DNA of 64,000 bases from Aliterella atlantica CENA595 (GCF_000952155.1 NZ_JYON01000022.1:24358-88357), one strand, 5' to 3'. Shown: positions 49,448 to 59,081, numbered from the stretch's first letter. Notes: a model not told the origin generated them from the letters alone. Translations and numbers: made by a program.

Positions 49448-50347
49448 ATGCCAATACAAATAAGAGATGATGTTGTCTACACTGTCCTCAAAAGAATTAA
49501 TGAAACTGGTCAGCAGGGCATGCATGAAGTTAAGTTTGGGGCAGATGATTTCTTTCCAGGGATACAGATAACGTTAGCTGAGTTTTTGGGTACTTTAGAT
49601 TACTTAAATCAAAAGCAGTATATCAAAGCTGAGTTTACAGGCAATGCTTATGCTAACCAAGAAGATGTTCCTAGCAGTGTAGATCCCCAAGAGTTTGATT
49701 TTAGAATCGCCAATTCCTTTGGTTCGCCAGATGGACCTCTGCCTCACTTAATTACATTTAAAGCGGCAGAATTGACAGACAAAGGTCGCAAAATGTTAGA
49801 CAAAATGGAGGCAGATCCACCAAAATCTTTAAAAGAAGGAGTATCTGTTCCCATTGCAACTAAAGATATGCCTTTCTTAGAAAAGGTAATGATCAAGAGC
49901 GGTCTTGAAGATATCTTTGATGCTAGAGATGTTACAGAGGTAATTTACCGAGCTATGCGCGACCTCATGCCAACTGAAACCGCCGAGAAAGTTGAAGGCG
50001 AATTGCACAAAGAGGTATTACCCACTGAAGATAAAGCCTTGCAAATGGAAATTGCCGACTTGTGGAAAGATACCAATCCGATTGTCGGCTTTTTAAGTAA
50101 AATTCGCGCTCCCTTCGACCATTCAAATCGGCACAATCCTGCGGATATCTCTAATGTTAACGACGAGCGCTTTTTGACAAGAGTTAAAAACGAATCGCCA
50201 ATGGCAGTTACAGGATACGATCTAGACCGCGAACAAGTAGTTAAAGCTGTATTTTCTGCAACTAAAGAAGAATTATCACAAGAACGCAGTCAAGAAATTG
50301 CTAATTATTTACCTGGAAGGGTCAAGGAACTGTGGCAAGAAGCTTAA
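49448..50347 (+). CDS. DUF2267 domain-containing protein
   Basis: In this 299-residue protein the C-terminal half (about 140-299) matches DUF2267 (LEDIFDARDVTEVIYRAMRDLMPTETAEKV, and LPGRVKELWQEA). The N-terminal half is not recognised, with strands (EVKFGADDFFPGIQITLAEFLG) that could be a second small domain. DUF2267 proteins are widespread in cyanobacteria and often stress-associated; no function is established. It is monocistronic and followed by two hairpins. Confidence 0.8.
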   Translation: MPIQIRDDVVYTVLKRINETGQQGMHEVKFGADDFFPGIQITLAEFLGTLDYLNQKQYIKAEFTGNAYANQEDVPSSVDPQEFDFRIANSFGSPDGPLPHLITFKAAELTDKGRKMLDKMEADPPKSLKEGVSVPIATKDMPFLEKVMIKSGLEDIFDARDVTEVIYRAMRDLMPTETAEKVEGELHKEVLPTEDKALQMEIADLWKDTNPIVGFLSKIRAPFDHSNRHNPADISNVNDERFLTRVKNESPMAVTGYDLDREQVVKAVFSATKEELSQERSQEIANYLPGRVKELWQEA

Positions 50348-50364
50348 ACTAAGGTGAAGTTATC

Positions 50365-50440
50365 TAGAGACACTGTTTAGATTGTGTCTCTACGTGTAGA
50401 ATTGCGATCGCTCTGCTACCTTGGTAGTAGAGCGATATTT
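50365..50440 (+). terminator. Two hairpins after the DUF2267 gene
   Basis: TAGAGACAC with GTGTCTCTA forms the first. ATCGCTCTgCTACC with GGTAGtAGAGCGAT, separated by TT and followed by ATTTGTT, forms the second and stronger one. Confidence 0.65.
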
Positions 50441-50521
50441 GTTACAGATAGACTTGCACTGAATTTTATTTGAGTTTGATACACTAATATCATTAGGTAA
50501 ATTCTTATATCATAATTGTCC

Positions 50522-51121
50522 ATGTTTCTAGCCATTGCTGTAACATCCTTTTTGCTCTCGCCTTATGCCCTTCTAGGGGCATTCTTCTCCTTGCCCTTGG
50601 ATAGCCTGTTTTCTACGCAAGGCATCATGGTTATGCTATTGGTAGCCTACGCGGGTGCGATGTGGATGTTTCTGACAAGTGCGCCGAAAGTACATACGAT
50701 TATGGTATCGGACATGGAAGTTGCCAGACAGTTCTATGAAGGGCTGCTAGATTTGCCTACTGCTGACATTCCTTTGCACTATTACTATAATTACGAGCAA
50801 TCTTTGGGAGCGCCAGCAGGAATTGACCCGCTATATATGTCTGCAAGTCCTGGTATTGCCAACAGCAGAAGCATGAATGCTCCTGATGGTTTATGGTATC
50901 AACTTAAGAAAAATAACCAACTGCACGTAATTTCCGGTGCTAATTTAGGCAACAAAAACCAGCAGCGCCATGTTTGTTTCGATAAGGAATGTTTAGAACA
51001 AGTATTAATGCGAGTAGAAACGCGCGGCTTAAAGCACAAAATTCGCAGCCAAAAGCCTTTGAACTTTCTCGTTAAGGATTTGGAAGGGCGGGTAATTGAA
51101 ATGGCTGAGGTATCAAACTAG
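50522..51121 (+). CDS. Membrane-anchored VOC/glyoxalase-like protein
   Basis: This 199-residue protein has two N-terminal hydrophobic segments (about 1-25 and 33-55), then a vicinal oxygen chelate-like domain (SDMEVARQFYEGLLDLP, QQRHVCFDKE, NFLVKDLEGRVIEMAEV). The metal ligands H-E of glyoxalases are only partly discernible. Binding or modification of a small molecule at the membrane is possible; the substrate is unknown. ATG 50522 is used; a TTG six bases earlier is possible. Confidence 0.7.
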   Translation: MFLAIAVTSFLLSPYALLGAFFSLPLDSLFSTQGIMVMLLVAYAGAMWMFLTSAPKVHTIMVSDMEVARQFYEGLLDLPTADIPLHYYYNYEQSLGAPAGIDPLYMSASPGIANSRSMNAPDGLWYQLKKNNQLHVISGANLGNKNQQRHVCFDKECLEQVLMRVETRGLKHKIRSQKPLNFLVKDLEGRVIEMAEVSN

Positions 51122-51195
51122 CAATAAAAAAATGAATAAAAGCTTGCAGTCAAATCAAAGAAGTTTTTTAGGCGATCGCCATTGCATAGTAGTGT

Positions 51196-51222
51196 AGAGT
51201 GCGTTGCAAGTCAGCGCACCCT
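51196..51222 (+). repeat. AGAGTGCGTTG palindromic repeat
   Basis: This is a degenerate member of the GGGTGCG/CGCACCC dyad family. Confidence 0.6.
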
Positions 51223-51359
51223 ATAAAATGGGCGATCGCACCGCAAACAAGGCTCTCAAGGCTACCACAAAGGGCGCTTGCAGTAAAATTGCTAGCGATC
51301 GCGCCAGGGCTGTGATTCTTGCCATTGAGCAAATCTGTCTGGCAAGAAGCACTTGCCGT

Positions 51360-51638
51360 CTAAACATCGTAAATGCGAGATTCAGGCGCATCTGGATACA
51401 AGGCACAGTAGAGTTCAAACGCAGAGGGAAAACTTTCTGGCTGGCGGCGAAAATTGGCAGTTATCAATTCTTCGACTGTCTCCCAGGCTACAGCCACCTC
51501 AGTTGCTTCAATTCCATACATTTGAGTAAGGCGACGAGCGTGTTCTAAAGCAGCTTGGAGGGATGTTTCCGAAGACTTTTTACTTTCCGAGCGAGAGATT
51601 GAACGTGTTGTAACTAATTTTTCTGTAGTGTGAACCAT
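51360..51638 (-). CDS. Divergent CP12 domain protein
   Basis: This 92-residue protein has a C-terminal 65-residue region that aligns with CP12, the redox-regulated linker that locks GAPDH and phosphoribulokinase in the dark: VAVAWETVEELITA, SAFELYCALYPDAPESRIYDV. Only one of the usual cysteines is kept. The N-terminal Cys pair is absent, and the second C-terminal Cys is Ser (PES instead of PEC). So it cannot form the regulatory disulfides in the usual way. A stress or light-related adaptor role is possible. It is monocistronic; it runs convergent with the VOC-like gene upstream and divergent from the GGDEF gene. Confidence 0.7.
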   Translation of the reverse strand: MVHTTEKLVTTRSISRSESKKSSETSLQAALEHARRLTQMYGIEATEVAVAWETVEELITANFRRQPESFPSAFELYCALYPDAPESRIYDV

Positions 51639-52271
51639 TGAACTTCTCCAGATAACTACTATCGGTTTGGCTGACTATTTGAATTTAACAATAAATATAT
51701 CCAATAGCAATAGAATTATTATATAAGTTGTTGTTATAAGTGATAGGATTTACTTAACTGTGAAATACCAGTCCATGCATCCGTTAATGCAAACTGGCAG
51801 TATTGCCTAAGATTTGCAGACTCAATACTTTTGTATAACTAAAAACGGCTACATCTCGATGCCTAGCAATTGTACGGGTGCGATTTGAAAACGCACCCTA
51901 CAAGATATGCAGCAGAGCCAAATATAGAGCGATCGCGCAATTGTACGCTCTAAGCTGCTGTACAATACCAGCTTGAAGATTATTTGCATTCGCCAACTAT
52001 TACGAGGATGGATTTAAAGCATAATAAAGAACGCTTCTTAGCGACTGGCAGATTTACCTCAAGCGTATATTCACGGACAAAATAAAATCATCCTTACCCT
52101 GAGCGCAAATAGTGGCGTGTTATTCCGTAATTCTACGATAGCCGCTTTTATAAGCATTAAAGGAAAATTTATATATGTAAATTTGTTGTCAGGCAATGAA
52201 TCGACAGAGAAACTGTCGAACATCAAAAGCCTAATGCAACAACGGTCAGTTGAACGCGAGTAGGAATAGTA
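51639..52271. other. Intergenic region between CP12-like and GGDEF genes
   Basis: There is no gene of note in this 630-base divergent region. A GGGTGCG/CGCACCC-type dyad lies at 51875-51900. A 26-codon frame near 52010 has a poor ribosome site and is not called. Confidence 0.5.
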
Positions 52272-54641
52272 GTGACAAACGCTCTACTTAAATCTTGTTC
52301 CCAAGCTACAAGCACTGTTGTCATTCTCGTTGGCTGCGTAGTAATAGTAGGGTGGACTTATAACATTCCATTATTAAAGAGTGTTGTCCCTGGATTTGTT
52401 GCCATGCGACCAAATACAGCAATGGGATTTATCATGGCAGGTCTATCCTTAACGCTCAGATTACCAGCCAAAGAAGGCAGTAGGAACGTGTTGGTTTTCT
52501 GGAGAGAATTAATTGGTTTTGGCTGCTCAATTATTGTGTTTCTGCTAGGAGGGCTAACGCTGATTGAGTATGTTTTCAGGTGGGATTTACACATCGACCA
52601 ATTGTTATTTGCTCAAACCGCCGCTGCTGATAGTTTTGGTACGATTGCCCCTGGACGGATGGCGTTTAGTACCGCTCTATGCTTTTTGATATCGGGTCTA
52701 TCTTTAATTCTGCTTAAGGTAAAAGCACAAAAAATTCAAGTTCTGGCACAAGGGTTGATTCTGATACCAGCTTTGCTTGGCTTGGTGACTTTGATTGGTT
52801 ATGCCTATGGCGCGACAGCTTTAATTGGGATTGTTTACCAGGTAGCGACGATGGCATTGCACACAGCCGTCACCTTTATTATGCTCTCGCTCGGTATCCT
52901 GCTTGCTGTGCCAAACTCTAGCCTAGTCCAGACAATCTTTTCTGATACATTTGGCGGAGCGATCGCTCGCCGTTTGCTACCATCTATTATTATTGTTTCC
53001 TTAGTGCTTGGTTGGTTGTGTCTGCAAACTCAAAAAACTGGACTGATGGAAACAGAGTTCAGTGTGGCGCTGCTGGTACTATCTAATATTATTATCTTTG
53101 CCGTCTTAGTCTGGTTGGATGCTAGAGCTTTAAATCAGATAGATAAAAAGCGCAAGCAGGCAGAGTTAGAGCTATTTAGAGCGCACGAAGACTTAGAAAG
53201 CAGAGTCAGCGCACGAACCCAAGAACTAGAAGTCGCAAATGCGCTGTTGCAAGAAGAAATTGTCGAGCGCAAACAAGCGGAAGTTGCTTTGCGGCAGACC
53301 GAGCAGCGTTTAGCTTGGCAAAGCAGCCACGATATTTTGACAGGATTAGTAAATCGCTGGGAATTTGAGCGACGATTAAAACTTGCCTTGAGCAGTGCTA
53401 AAACTGACAATCAACAACACTCATTATGTTATCTAGATTTAGATCGATTTAAGATTGTCAACGATACTTGCGGTCATGCTGCAGGAGATGAACTACTACG
53501 TCAAGTTACTGCTTTGCTGCAAAAGCAAGTGCGGGCAACTGATACTCTTGCCCGTTTGGGCGGAGATGAATTTGCTCTGTTGCTCAATCAATGCCCCCTA
53601 ATTCAATCTCTGCGTATTGCTAATGTATTGCGTAAAAGTCTGCAAGAGTTTCGGTTTATTTGGCAAGATAATACTTTTACTATTGGCGTGAGCATTGGTT
53701 TAGTTGCTATTAATGCCGATACCTTAGATTTGTCTAGCATTTTGAGTGCTGCTGACATGGCTTGCTATGCAGCTAAGAATGCAGGACGTAATTGCGTACA
53801 CGTCTATCAAGCTGACGACCAAGCTTTGGCAAGTGGTCACGGTCAAATGCAATGGATATCGCGGCTGACTAGAGCTTTGCAGTCTGATGCTTTTTGCCTT
53901 TATTGCCAAGCAATTGTTCCTTTAACTTCAGCTGAGTCCAAAGGGGAGCATTACGAAATCCTGCTGCGCCTTCAAGATGAAACAGGTAAGTTAATCCCGC
54001 CGATGGCATTTATTCCGGCAGCAGAACGTTATAACATCATGCATCTGATTGACCGTTGGGTAATCAGTACGTTTTTTGCTAGACTCGACCAGCACTATCA
54101 AGAAGCCTGGCAGTTTTTCCAAACACCAAGCCGTGCCAATATGTATGCAATTAACCTTTCTGGCGCAAGTATCAATGACGATTCTTTCACTGACTTTTTA
54201 TATCAGCAGTTCTCCTTATACTCTATTCCACCACAACTAATCTGTTTTGAAATTACTGAGACTGTTGCTATTACTAATTTAGACAAAGCTGGAGAGTTGA
54301 TCGCAAAACTCAAGCAGCTTGGTTGTCGCTTCGCTCTAGATGACTTTGGTAGGGGTATGTCATCTTTTGCTTATCTCAAAAATTTACCTGTAGATTATTT
54401 GAAGATTGATGGCGAATTCATCAAAGATATTGTTAACGACTCAACAGATTTGGCGTTGACACAAGCAATCAATCAAGTTGGTCATGCAATGGGGATTCAA
54501 ACTATTGCGGAGTTTGTGGAGGACGATACTATCTTGGCAAAAATTGGCGAACTTGGGGTAGATTACGCTCAAGGTTATGGCATTGCTAAACCCCAACCTC
54601 TTCAATTCCAATCTTCAACGCTGGTGTTGGCGCAATTTTAA
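52272..54641 (+). CDS. Membrane GGDEF-EAL protein (cyclic-di-GMP turnover)
   Basis: This is a 789-residue protein: about eight N-terminal membrane segments (1-275, MASE-like), a coiled coil (ALNQIDKKRKQAELELFRAHEDL), a GGDEF domain with intact RLGGDEFALLL and DLDRFKIVNDTCGHAAGDE, and an EAL domain. The EAL motif itself reads EILLR, while later catalytic blocks (EITETVAITNLD, LDDFGRGMSSFAYLKNLPVDYLKID) are intact. It could both make and degrade cyclic-di-GMP, sensing an unknown membrane signal. The start is GTG. It is monocistronic. Confidence 0.9.
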   Translation: MTNALLKSCSQATSTVVILVGCVVIVGWTYNIPLLKSVVPGFVAMRPNTAMGFIMAGLSLTLRLPAKEGSRNVLVFWRELIGFGCSIIVFLLGGLTLIEYVFRWDLHIDQLLFAQTAAADSFGTIAPGRMAFSTALCFLISGLSLILLKVKAQKIQVLAQGLILIPALLGLVTLIGYAYGATALIGIVYQVATMALHTAVTFIMLSLGILLAVPNSSLVQTIFSDTFGGAIARRLLPSIIIVSLVLGWLCLQTQKTGLMETEFSVALLVLSNIIIFAVLVWLDARALNQIDKKRKQAELELFRAHEDLESRVSARTQELEVANALLQEEIVERKQAEVALRQTEQRLAWQSSHDILTGLVNRWEFERRLKLALSSAKTDNQQHSLCYLDLDRFKIVNDTCGHAAGDELLRQVTALLQKQVRATDTLARLGGDEFALLLNQCPLIQSLRIANVLRKSLQEFRFIWQDNTFTIGVSIGLVAINADTLDLSSILSAADMACYAAKNAGRNCVHVYQADDQALASGHGQMQWISRLTRALQSDAFCLYCQAIVPLTSAESKGEHYEILLRLQDETGKLIPPMAFIPAAERYNIMHLIDRWVISTFFARLDQHYQEAWQFFQTPSRANMYAINLSGASINDDSFTDFLYQQFSLYSIPPQLICFEITETVAITNLDKAGELIAKLKQLGCRFALDDFGRGMSSFAYLKNLPVDYLKIDGEFIKDIVNDSTDLALTQAINQVGHAMGIQTIAEFVEDDTILAKIGELGVDYAQGYGIAKPQPLQFQSSTLVLAQF

Positions 54642-54677
54642 AGCTTAAATACACTGTAGAGCGATCGCCCATCATGT

Positions 54678-54702
54678 TGGGTGCGTTGCCGACAACGCAC
54701 CC
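54678..54702 (+). repeat. GGGTGCGTTG palindromic repeat
   Basis: This dyad between convergent GGDEF-EAL and cupS genes probably acts as a bidirectional terminator. Confidence 0.7.
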
Positions 54703-54710
54703 TACTTCCA

Positions 54711-55112
54711 TTAGCCCATCAAAATCACTGTATCAATAACGTGAATTACGCCATTATCAGCCTCAATATCAGCTGCAACTACTGTAGCGTTCTTAACTTC
54801 AAAACCCTCAGAACAATCTATCCTAATGGGCGAACCCTCTACAGAGGTAACAGAACCAAGCTTGGCTAGGTCTGCTTGCATCAATTTACCAGGTACAACG
54901 TGAAAAGTCAGAATTCTAGACAGTTGGGGAATATTTTGAACTAATGTATGTATGGTTCCTGGCGGTAATTTAGCAAAAGCATCGTCATTGGGAGCAAATA
55001 CAGTAAAAGGACCAGGACTTTTGAGCGTATCTACTAAATTAGCTAATTGTACAGCCGTTACCAAAGTTGTAAAAGAACCTGCACTAACAGCAATATCAAC
55101 AATATCGGGCAT
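54711..55112 (-). CDS. cupS: CupS, fasciclin-fold subunit of NDH-1MS
   Basis: This 133-residue protein consists of one fasciclin (FAS1) domain: [56 protein letters not shown]. CupS of the low-CO2-induced NDH-1MS complex is known to have a fasciclin fold, and here the gene ends the ndhF3-ndhD3-cupA order, so I identify it as CupS. It helps the complex convert CO2 to bicarbonate at the thylakoid. ATG 55112 with GGTGGAAT upstream is used. Generic FAS1 proteins are the alternative if context is ignored. Confidence 0.82.
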   Translation of the reverse strand: MPDIVDIAVSAGSFTTLVTAVQLANLVDTLKSPGPFTVFAPNDDAFAKLPPGTIHTLVQNIPQLSRILTFHVVPGKLMQADLAKLGSVTSVEGSPIRIDCSEGFEVKNATVVAADIEADNGVIHVIDTVILMG

Positions 55113-55210
55113 TATTCCACCAAAGATTTTATATTTAGGGGCGCAAAGTATTGCGCCCCATGCTGACATGAACTAACGTATTAAACCCAAGCAGACATGG
55201 AGCGTCTAAT

Positions 55211-56500
55211 CTAGCGATATTCTTGTCTTTGAATATCTCTCAGCCTAGCTTCAGGGCGCTTGAATCTATCGATTTGACCTTCAAAAAACGCCCGATTTGC
55301 CTGCAAATGCTTGGGATTGGGGTCATCTAAAGGATAAAGCAGCGCTGTTCTTAAAGCTTGAATTACCGCAGATGTGACGCAGTACATCGAGCGCTGAAAA
55401 CTAACTCCTAACTGAATTAGCGTATCTTGTTCGCCGCGACAATGCTTTTTGTAATACTCCACCAAATAAGGAGGCAAGAAGTGGAGCATATCTTGCATCA
55501 ACAATGTAGGTGGAATTCCAGCCGTACCTACAGGAAAAACATCTGCGTATAAAATGCCGTAGTGAAAATCTTTTTGGTCTTCAGGCACTTGTTTGGCTTG
55601 AGCATTGTAAGATTTTGTGCCGCGAAATGGTGCTGTGCGATAAAACACAGCTTCAACATAAGGCAGCGCTGCCTCATACAGCCAGGTAAAACCGCAAGAT
55701 TTGGGGATAATTTCGTACATTTCCCCGCGAATATAAACGTGATGGTAGATCGGACGACCTGCAATTGCAAAGATGCCGTTAACTAAGAAATTCATTGCAT
55801 CAGGGACGCTCTTAATCTCACCTGCATCGTATAAATCGCTCATTTCAAAGAAAACAGGAGCCATTACTTCCCAAAACAAGCCTAAATTGCTGTAATAAGA
55901 TAGCTGCCTTACTTGTTCGATAAACATCTCAGGAAACAGCTTATACATCCCTAACATGGCTGGGTTGCCCTTAAAGTAAGCTTTAATAGCGCGATCGCAA
56001 GCTGCTTTATATTCGGGCGTATCCAAATATGGGTCAAACTTTCCGCCCATACCGCGATGCCACAACATCGCCTGCATACAAGCTTCGGCAAACTCCATAT
56101 TGATGCGATCGTGCCATAAATGATGCAGCAACTTGGGCATTTTAGTGGTTTCGCCCTTATCCATAAAGGCAAGCAATTCAGGGTGAGCGGTAGCTGCACC
56201 TTTTTGCCAAATCCTTAAATCGGCATCATCTCCGGCATAATGGTTGTGCAAATCTAAATACTCTTGAGGCAAGAAGTATTTAAAAGCAGGCAGTGGATTT
56301 AAAAATACCCGTTCGGCAATATAAAGTAAGTCGCGCCAATAAAAATCCATCGGTACAGCATAAGCCTTATACAAACCGATAATTTGCATGAGATTTTCTG
56401 GCGTATCAGGTAGCATTGCGCCGCCTGCTTCTAAGCGATGAATGACATCGGCAAATTCATGTGTCGAAGGCGGTAGTTTGGTTGCAGTTGCAGTAGTCAT
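55211..56500 (-). CDS. cupA: CO2 hydration protein CupA/ChpY
   Basis: This 429-residue protein matches the ChpX/ChpY (CupB/CupA) family, the special subunits that couple NDH-1 electron flow to CO2 hydration: LYKAYAVPMDFYWRDLLYIAERVFLNPLP, MQAMLWHRGMGGKFDPYL and SFQRSMYCVTSAVIQALRTALLYPLDDPN. Conserved His and Cys in these blocks are suspected zinc ligands. The downstream CupS-like gene and the absence of a separate arrangement favour the CupA (low-CO2-induced) form. The protein works on the cytoplasmic side of the thylakoid NDH-1MS complex. Confidence 0.92.
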   Translation of the reverse strand: MTTATATKLPPSTHEFADVIHRLEAGGAMLPDTPENLMQIIGLYKAYAVPMDFYWRDLLYIAERVFLNPLPAFKYFLPQEYLDLHNHYAGDDADLRIWQKGAATAHPELLAFMDKGETTKMPKLLHHLWHDRINMEFAEACMQAMLWHRGMGGKFDPYLDTPEYKAACDRAIKAYFKGNPAMLGMYKLFPEMFIEQVRQLSYYSNLGLFWEVMAPVFFEMSDLYDAGEIKSVPDAMNFLVNGIFAIAGRPIYHHVYIRGEMYEIIPKSCGFTWLYEAALPYVEAVFYRTAPFRGTKSYNAQAKQVPEDQKDFHYGILYADVFPVGTAGIPPTLLMQDMLHFLPPYLVEYYKKHCRGEQDTLIQLGVSFQRSMYCVTSAVIQALRTALLYPLDDPNPKHLQANRAFFEGQIDRFKRPEARLRDIQRQEYR

Positions 56501-56614
56501 AATTTCAGGTGGCGATAATTTGAGAATAGTTTTGAGTTTTAAGTTTTGAGTTTTGAGTTAAAAACTATGAGGGAAGACGCAGTTATTTTCCCCTTATCTC
56601 CTTGTCCCCTACTT

Positions 56615-58159
56615 CTAGCCGTCACTACTAGCAATAGAAGGAATCTTCGTCACTATTACTGTTTTTGGGGGTTTTGCCGATAGCAATTCTTTACTAACAT
56701 TTGATGGTGTAGCAACCATCATTGTTGCTGTTGTCTCGCTCCAACGCACTAACCAATTGGGTTGTACTCCTAAAACTAGAACTAATGCTGCCAAGACAAA
56801 AGCAGGTACGCGCTCAGACCAACCAACGCGGGGATAATAAGCTTTGTAGTTGTCTAATTTGCCGAAACAGGTGCGGTTGAGCAAAATTACAAAATATACT
56901 GCTGTTAAACCCGTACCTACTACAGCTAGCAATGTGAGCAAGGGAAATACAGCATAGCTACCCTGAAATACCATAAATTCAGAGATAAAACCAACCATGC
57001 CAGGAATCCCAGCACTAGCCATACCTGCAAACACTAACAAAATGCTGACAACTGGCAAACCGCGCAAGGGATTCATCAAGCCATTTAAGACATCTAAATC
57101 GCGAGTACCAACTTTGTTTTCTACTACTCCTACTAAATGGAATAGCAGCGCCAAAATTAAGCCGTGAGCGATCATTTGGGAAACTACTCCAACTAGACTA
57201 AGGGCATTAGCCGCTGCCGATCCTAGTAAAACATAGCCCATGTGACCGATAGAACTAAAGGCAACCATCCTCTTGATGTCTTTTTGAGCGATCGCACTAA
57301 ATGCCCCGTACAATACGCTGATCGTCCCCAAAATCGCTATCCCAGGCGCGACAATTGTCCATGTTTGGGGAAATAAACCCAAACCAAAGCGTAACAAGCC
57401 ATAAGTGCCTAGTTTAGCCAGTATTCCTCCTAGAAGAATGGCTACAGGTGGTGAAGCTTCAACATACGCATCTGGCAACCATGTATGCAGAGGAACTAAG
57501 GGAATTTTGATGCCAAAACCAATTAACAGCACAGTGAGCAGAATTAACTGCACTTGTAAAGTCAAATCCTGAGTATTGAGCGCATCGTAATTAAACGAAG
57601 TCGAACCACTTAACCAAGTAGTACCTAAAAATCCAGCAAGAATTAATATGCCCGAAACAGCAGTATAAATGAGAAACTTGGTGGCTGCGTAGCCGCGCTT
57701 AGAACCGCCCCAGATGTTAATTAACAAATACAACGGGATAAGTTCTAGCTCGTAGAACAAGAAAAATAGCAGCAAGTTTTGAGCGGTAAAAGCCCCAGCG
57801 ATGCCAGCATTAACTAGCAAAATTAAGGCATAATACAGGCGAGGACGTTCTACAGAATTACTGCTGCTGTAAATTGCAATCCAACTGAGCAACGCATTTA
57901 AAACTACTAGCGGAAACGACAACCCATCAACACTTAACTTGTAGTCCAAGCCTAGTGGTTCAATCCAAGGAATAAACTCTTGAAACTGAAAGCCAATCGC
58001 AGTCGTGCTGAAAGACGTTGCTAAATATAAGGTCCATAAAAATATACTGAAAGAGATAGCAAGAGCAATTGCTCGCAGACTTGTGGCAGTAAAATTGCCT
58101 GGCAAAAAGCCCACAATTGCTGCACCCAATAAAGGTATCCAAATTAAGGTACTGAGCAT
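56615..58159 (-). CDS. ndhD3: NAD(P)H-quinone oxidoreductase subunit D3
   Basis: This 514-residue membrane antiporter-like subunit has about 14 helices, with the conserved LYYALILLVNAGIAGAFTAQNL, PLHTWLPDAYVEASPPVAILL and FSSIGHMGYVLLG blocks of NdhD. As part of the NDH-1MS module it is paired with NdhF3 and CupA for inducible CO2 uptake; the D3 rather than D4 naming rests on the neighbours. It lies 91 bases downstream of the carbonic anhydrase gene, with a hairpin in between. Confidence 0.92.
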   Translation of the reverse strand: MLSTLIWIPLLGAAIVGFLPGNFTATSLRAIALAISFSIFLWTLYLATSFSTTAIGFQFQEFIPWIEPLGLDYKLSVDGLSFPLVVLNALLSWIAIYSSSNSVERPRLYYALILLVNAGIAGAFTAQNLLLFFLFYELELIPLYLLINIWGGSKRGYAATKFLIYTAVSGILILAGFLGTTWLSGSTSFNYDALNTQDLTLQVQLILLTVLLIGFGIKIPLVPLHTWLPDAYVEASPPVAILLGGILAKLGTYGLLRFGLGLFPQTWTIVAPGIAILGTISVLYGAFSAIAQKDIKRMVAFSSIGHMGYVLLGSAAANALSLVGVVSQMIAHGLILALLFHLVGVVENKVGTRDLDVLNGLMNPLRGLPVVSILLVFAGMASAGIPGMVGFISEFMVFQGSYAVFPLLTLLAVVGTGLTAVYFVILLNRTCFGKLDNYKAYYPRVGWSERVPAFVLAALVLVLGVQPNWLVRWSETTATMMVATPSNVSKELLSAKPPKTVIVTKIPSIASSDG

Positions 58160-58215
58160 AAAACTATGGCGTTCCTTTTAAGTAAGTATCAAATACGCAA
58201 AAATGTATTTACTTG

Positions 58216-58243
58216 AGAGGGAAAATGCACAGATTTTCCCTCT
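58216..58243 (-). other. Hairpin between ecaB and ndhD3
   Basis: AGAGGGAAAAT and ATTTTCCCTCT form a strong 11-base-pair stem with a six-base loop. No T-run follows on the minus strand, so it looks more like an RNA-processing or stability element inside the operon than a terminator. Confidence 0.55.
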
Positions 58244-58249
58244 GTGTTG

Positions 58250-58963
58250 CTAACTAACTAAACTTACTCTTGCTGTGTCTAAATCGTAATAACCACCGAC
58301 AATTTTCAGTTTATTTTCCTTAATTAATTGGGCTAAAACAGGAGAAGATTTTAGTTTTTCTATTTGGACTAAGACGTTGGCTTTACAAGCATTCTCCAAG
58401 CGATCGCCTGGTTGTCCCTCTGACTTTGCTACAGCAGGTTTAATTGCCTCAAGTAACGAACCTATTTGTCCTGGAACTGAAGAGCCTTTAATTGTTGCTG
58501 CTACTGCGCCGCATCGTTCGTGACCCATAACCATAATAACTTTTGAGCCTAAAACTGCCGTACCAAACTCAAGGCTGCCAATTTCTTCTGGAGTTGCAAT
58601 ATTACCAGCAACGCGACAGACAAATAAATCGCCAAACCCTTGGTCGAAAATAATTTCTGAAGGCACGCGAGAATCCGCACAACTTAAGATAGATGCAAAA
58701 GGTTTTTGCGTTTTTGCTACTTCTGCTAACCAAGCAGCATCTTGGTGCGGATTTGTGCGTTTTCTTTGCACAAAGCGTCTATTCCCGTCTAGCAACGCTT
58801 TGATAGTTTCATCAGGTGTTGTCGGGTATTTAGCTGCGATCGCTTTTCCTTCATTTCCTGGCTGCAAACCTACGCCTACAGCTAGCGTTCCTGCACCCAC
58901 AACTCCTGCACCAAACTTAATTGCATTTCTACGGGAAACATTGCCTAACTTCTTCACGTTCAT
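58250..58963 (-). CDS. ecaB: Tat-exported beta-carbonic anhydrase (EcaB-like)
   Basis: This 237-residue protein has a twin-arginine signal peptide (VSRRNAIKFGAGVVGAG, about 9-25). The beta-class zinc site is complete: SCADSR (Cys-Asp-Arg) and GHERCGA (His-x-x-Cys). It should interconvert CO2 and bicarbonate in the thylakoid lumen or periplasm. It lies between ndhF3 and ndhD3, which fits a role in CO2 uptake with the NDH-1MS complex. I recall, unchecked, Synechocystis work linking EcaB to CupA/CupB. The NDH-1MS operons I know do not contain this gene. Confidence 0.88.
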   Translation of the reverse strand: MNVKKLGNVSRRNAIKFGAGVVGAGTLAVGVGLQPGNEGKAIAAKYPTTPDETIKALLDGNRRFVQRKRTNPHQDAAWLAEVAKTQKPFASILSCADSRVPSEIIFDQGFGDLFVCRVAGNIATPEEIGSLEFGTAVLGSKVIMVMGHERCGAVAATIKGSSVPGQIGSLLEAIKPAVAKSEGQPGDRLENACKANVLVQIEKLKSSPVLAQLIKENKLKIVGGYYDLDTARVSLVS

Positions 58964-59062
58964 TCTTTCCTATGTTCCTAACACAATGCAGATAATATCG
59001 AGATGGAATTTCTGACAGCGAGCAAGCGCCAGTTAAGACAGTAACCTATGCCAACTCTTCAC

Positions 59063-59080
59063 CTGGTCACTGGTCACTGA
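59063..59080 (-). repeat. CAGTGACC short repeat
   Basis: Two and a half heptamers follow the ndhF3 stop on the minus strand. Confidence 0.65.
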
Positions 59081-59081
59081 T

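Noticed and set aside
51204..51548. Forward 114-codon frame
   Set aside because: It overlaps the CP12-like gene on the other strand and a palindromic repeat; composition is non-coding.
54681..54869. Forward 62-codon frame after the GGDEF-EAL gene
   Set aside because: It starts in a dyad repeat and lies antisense to cupS.
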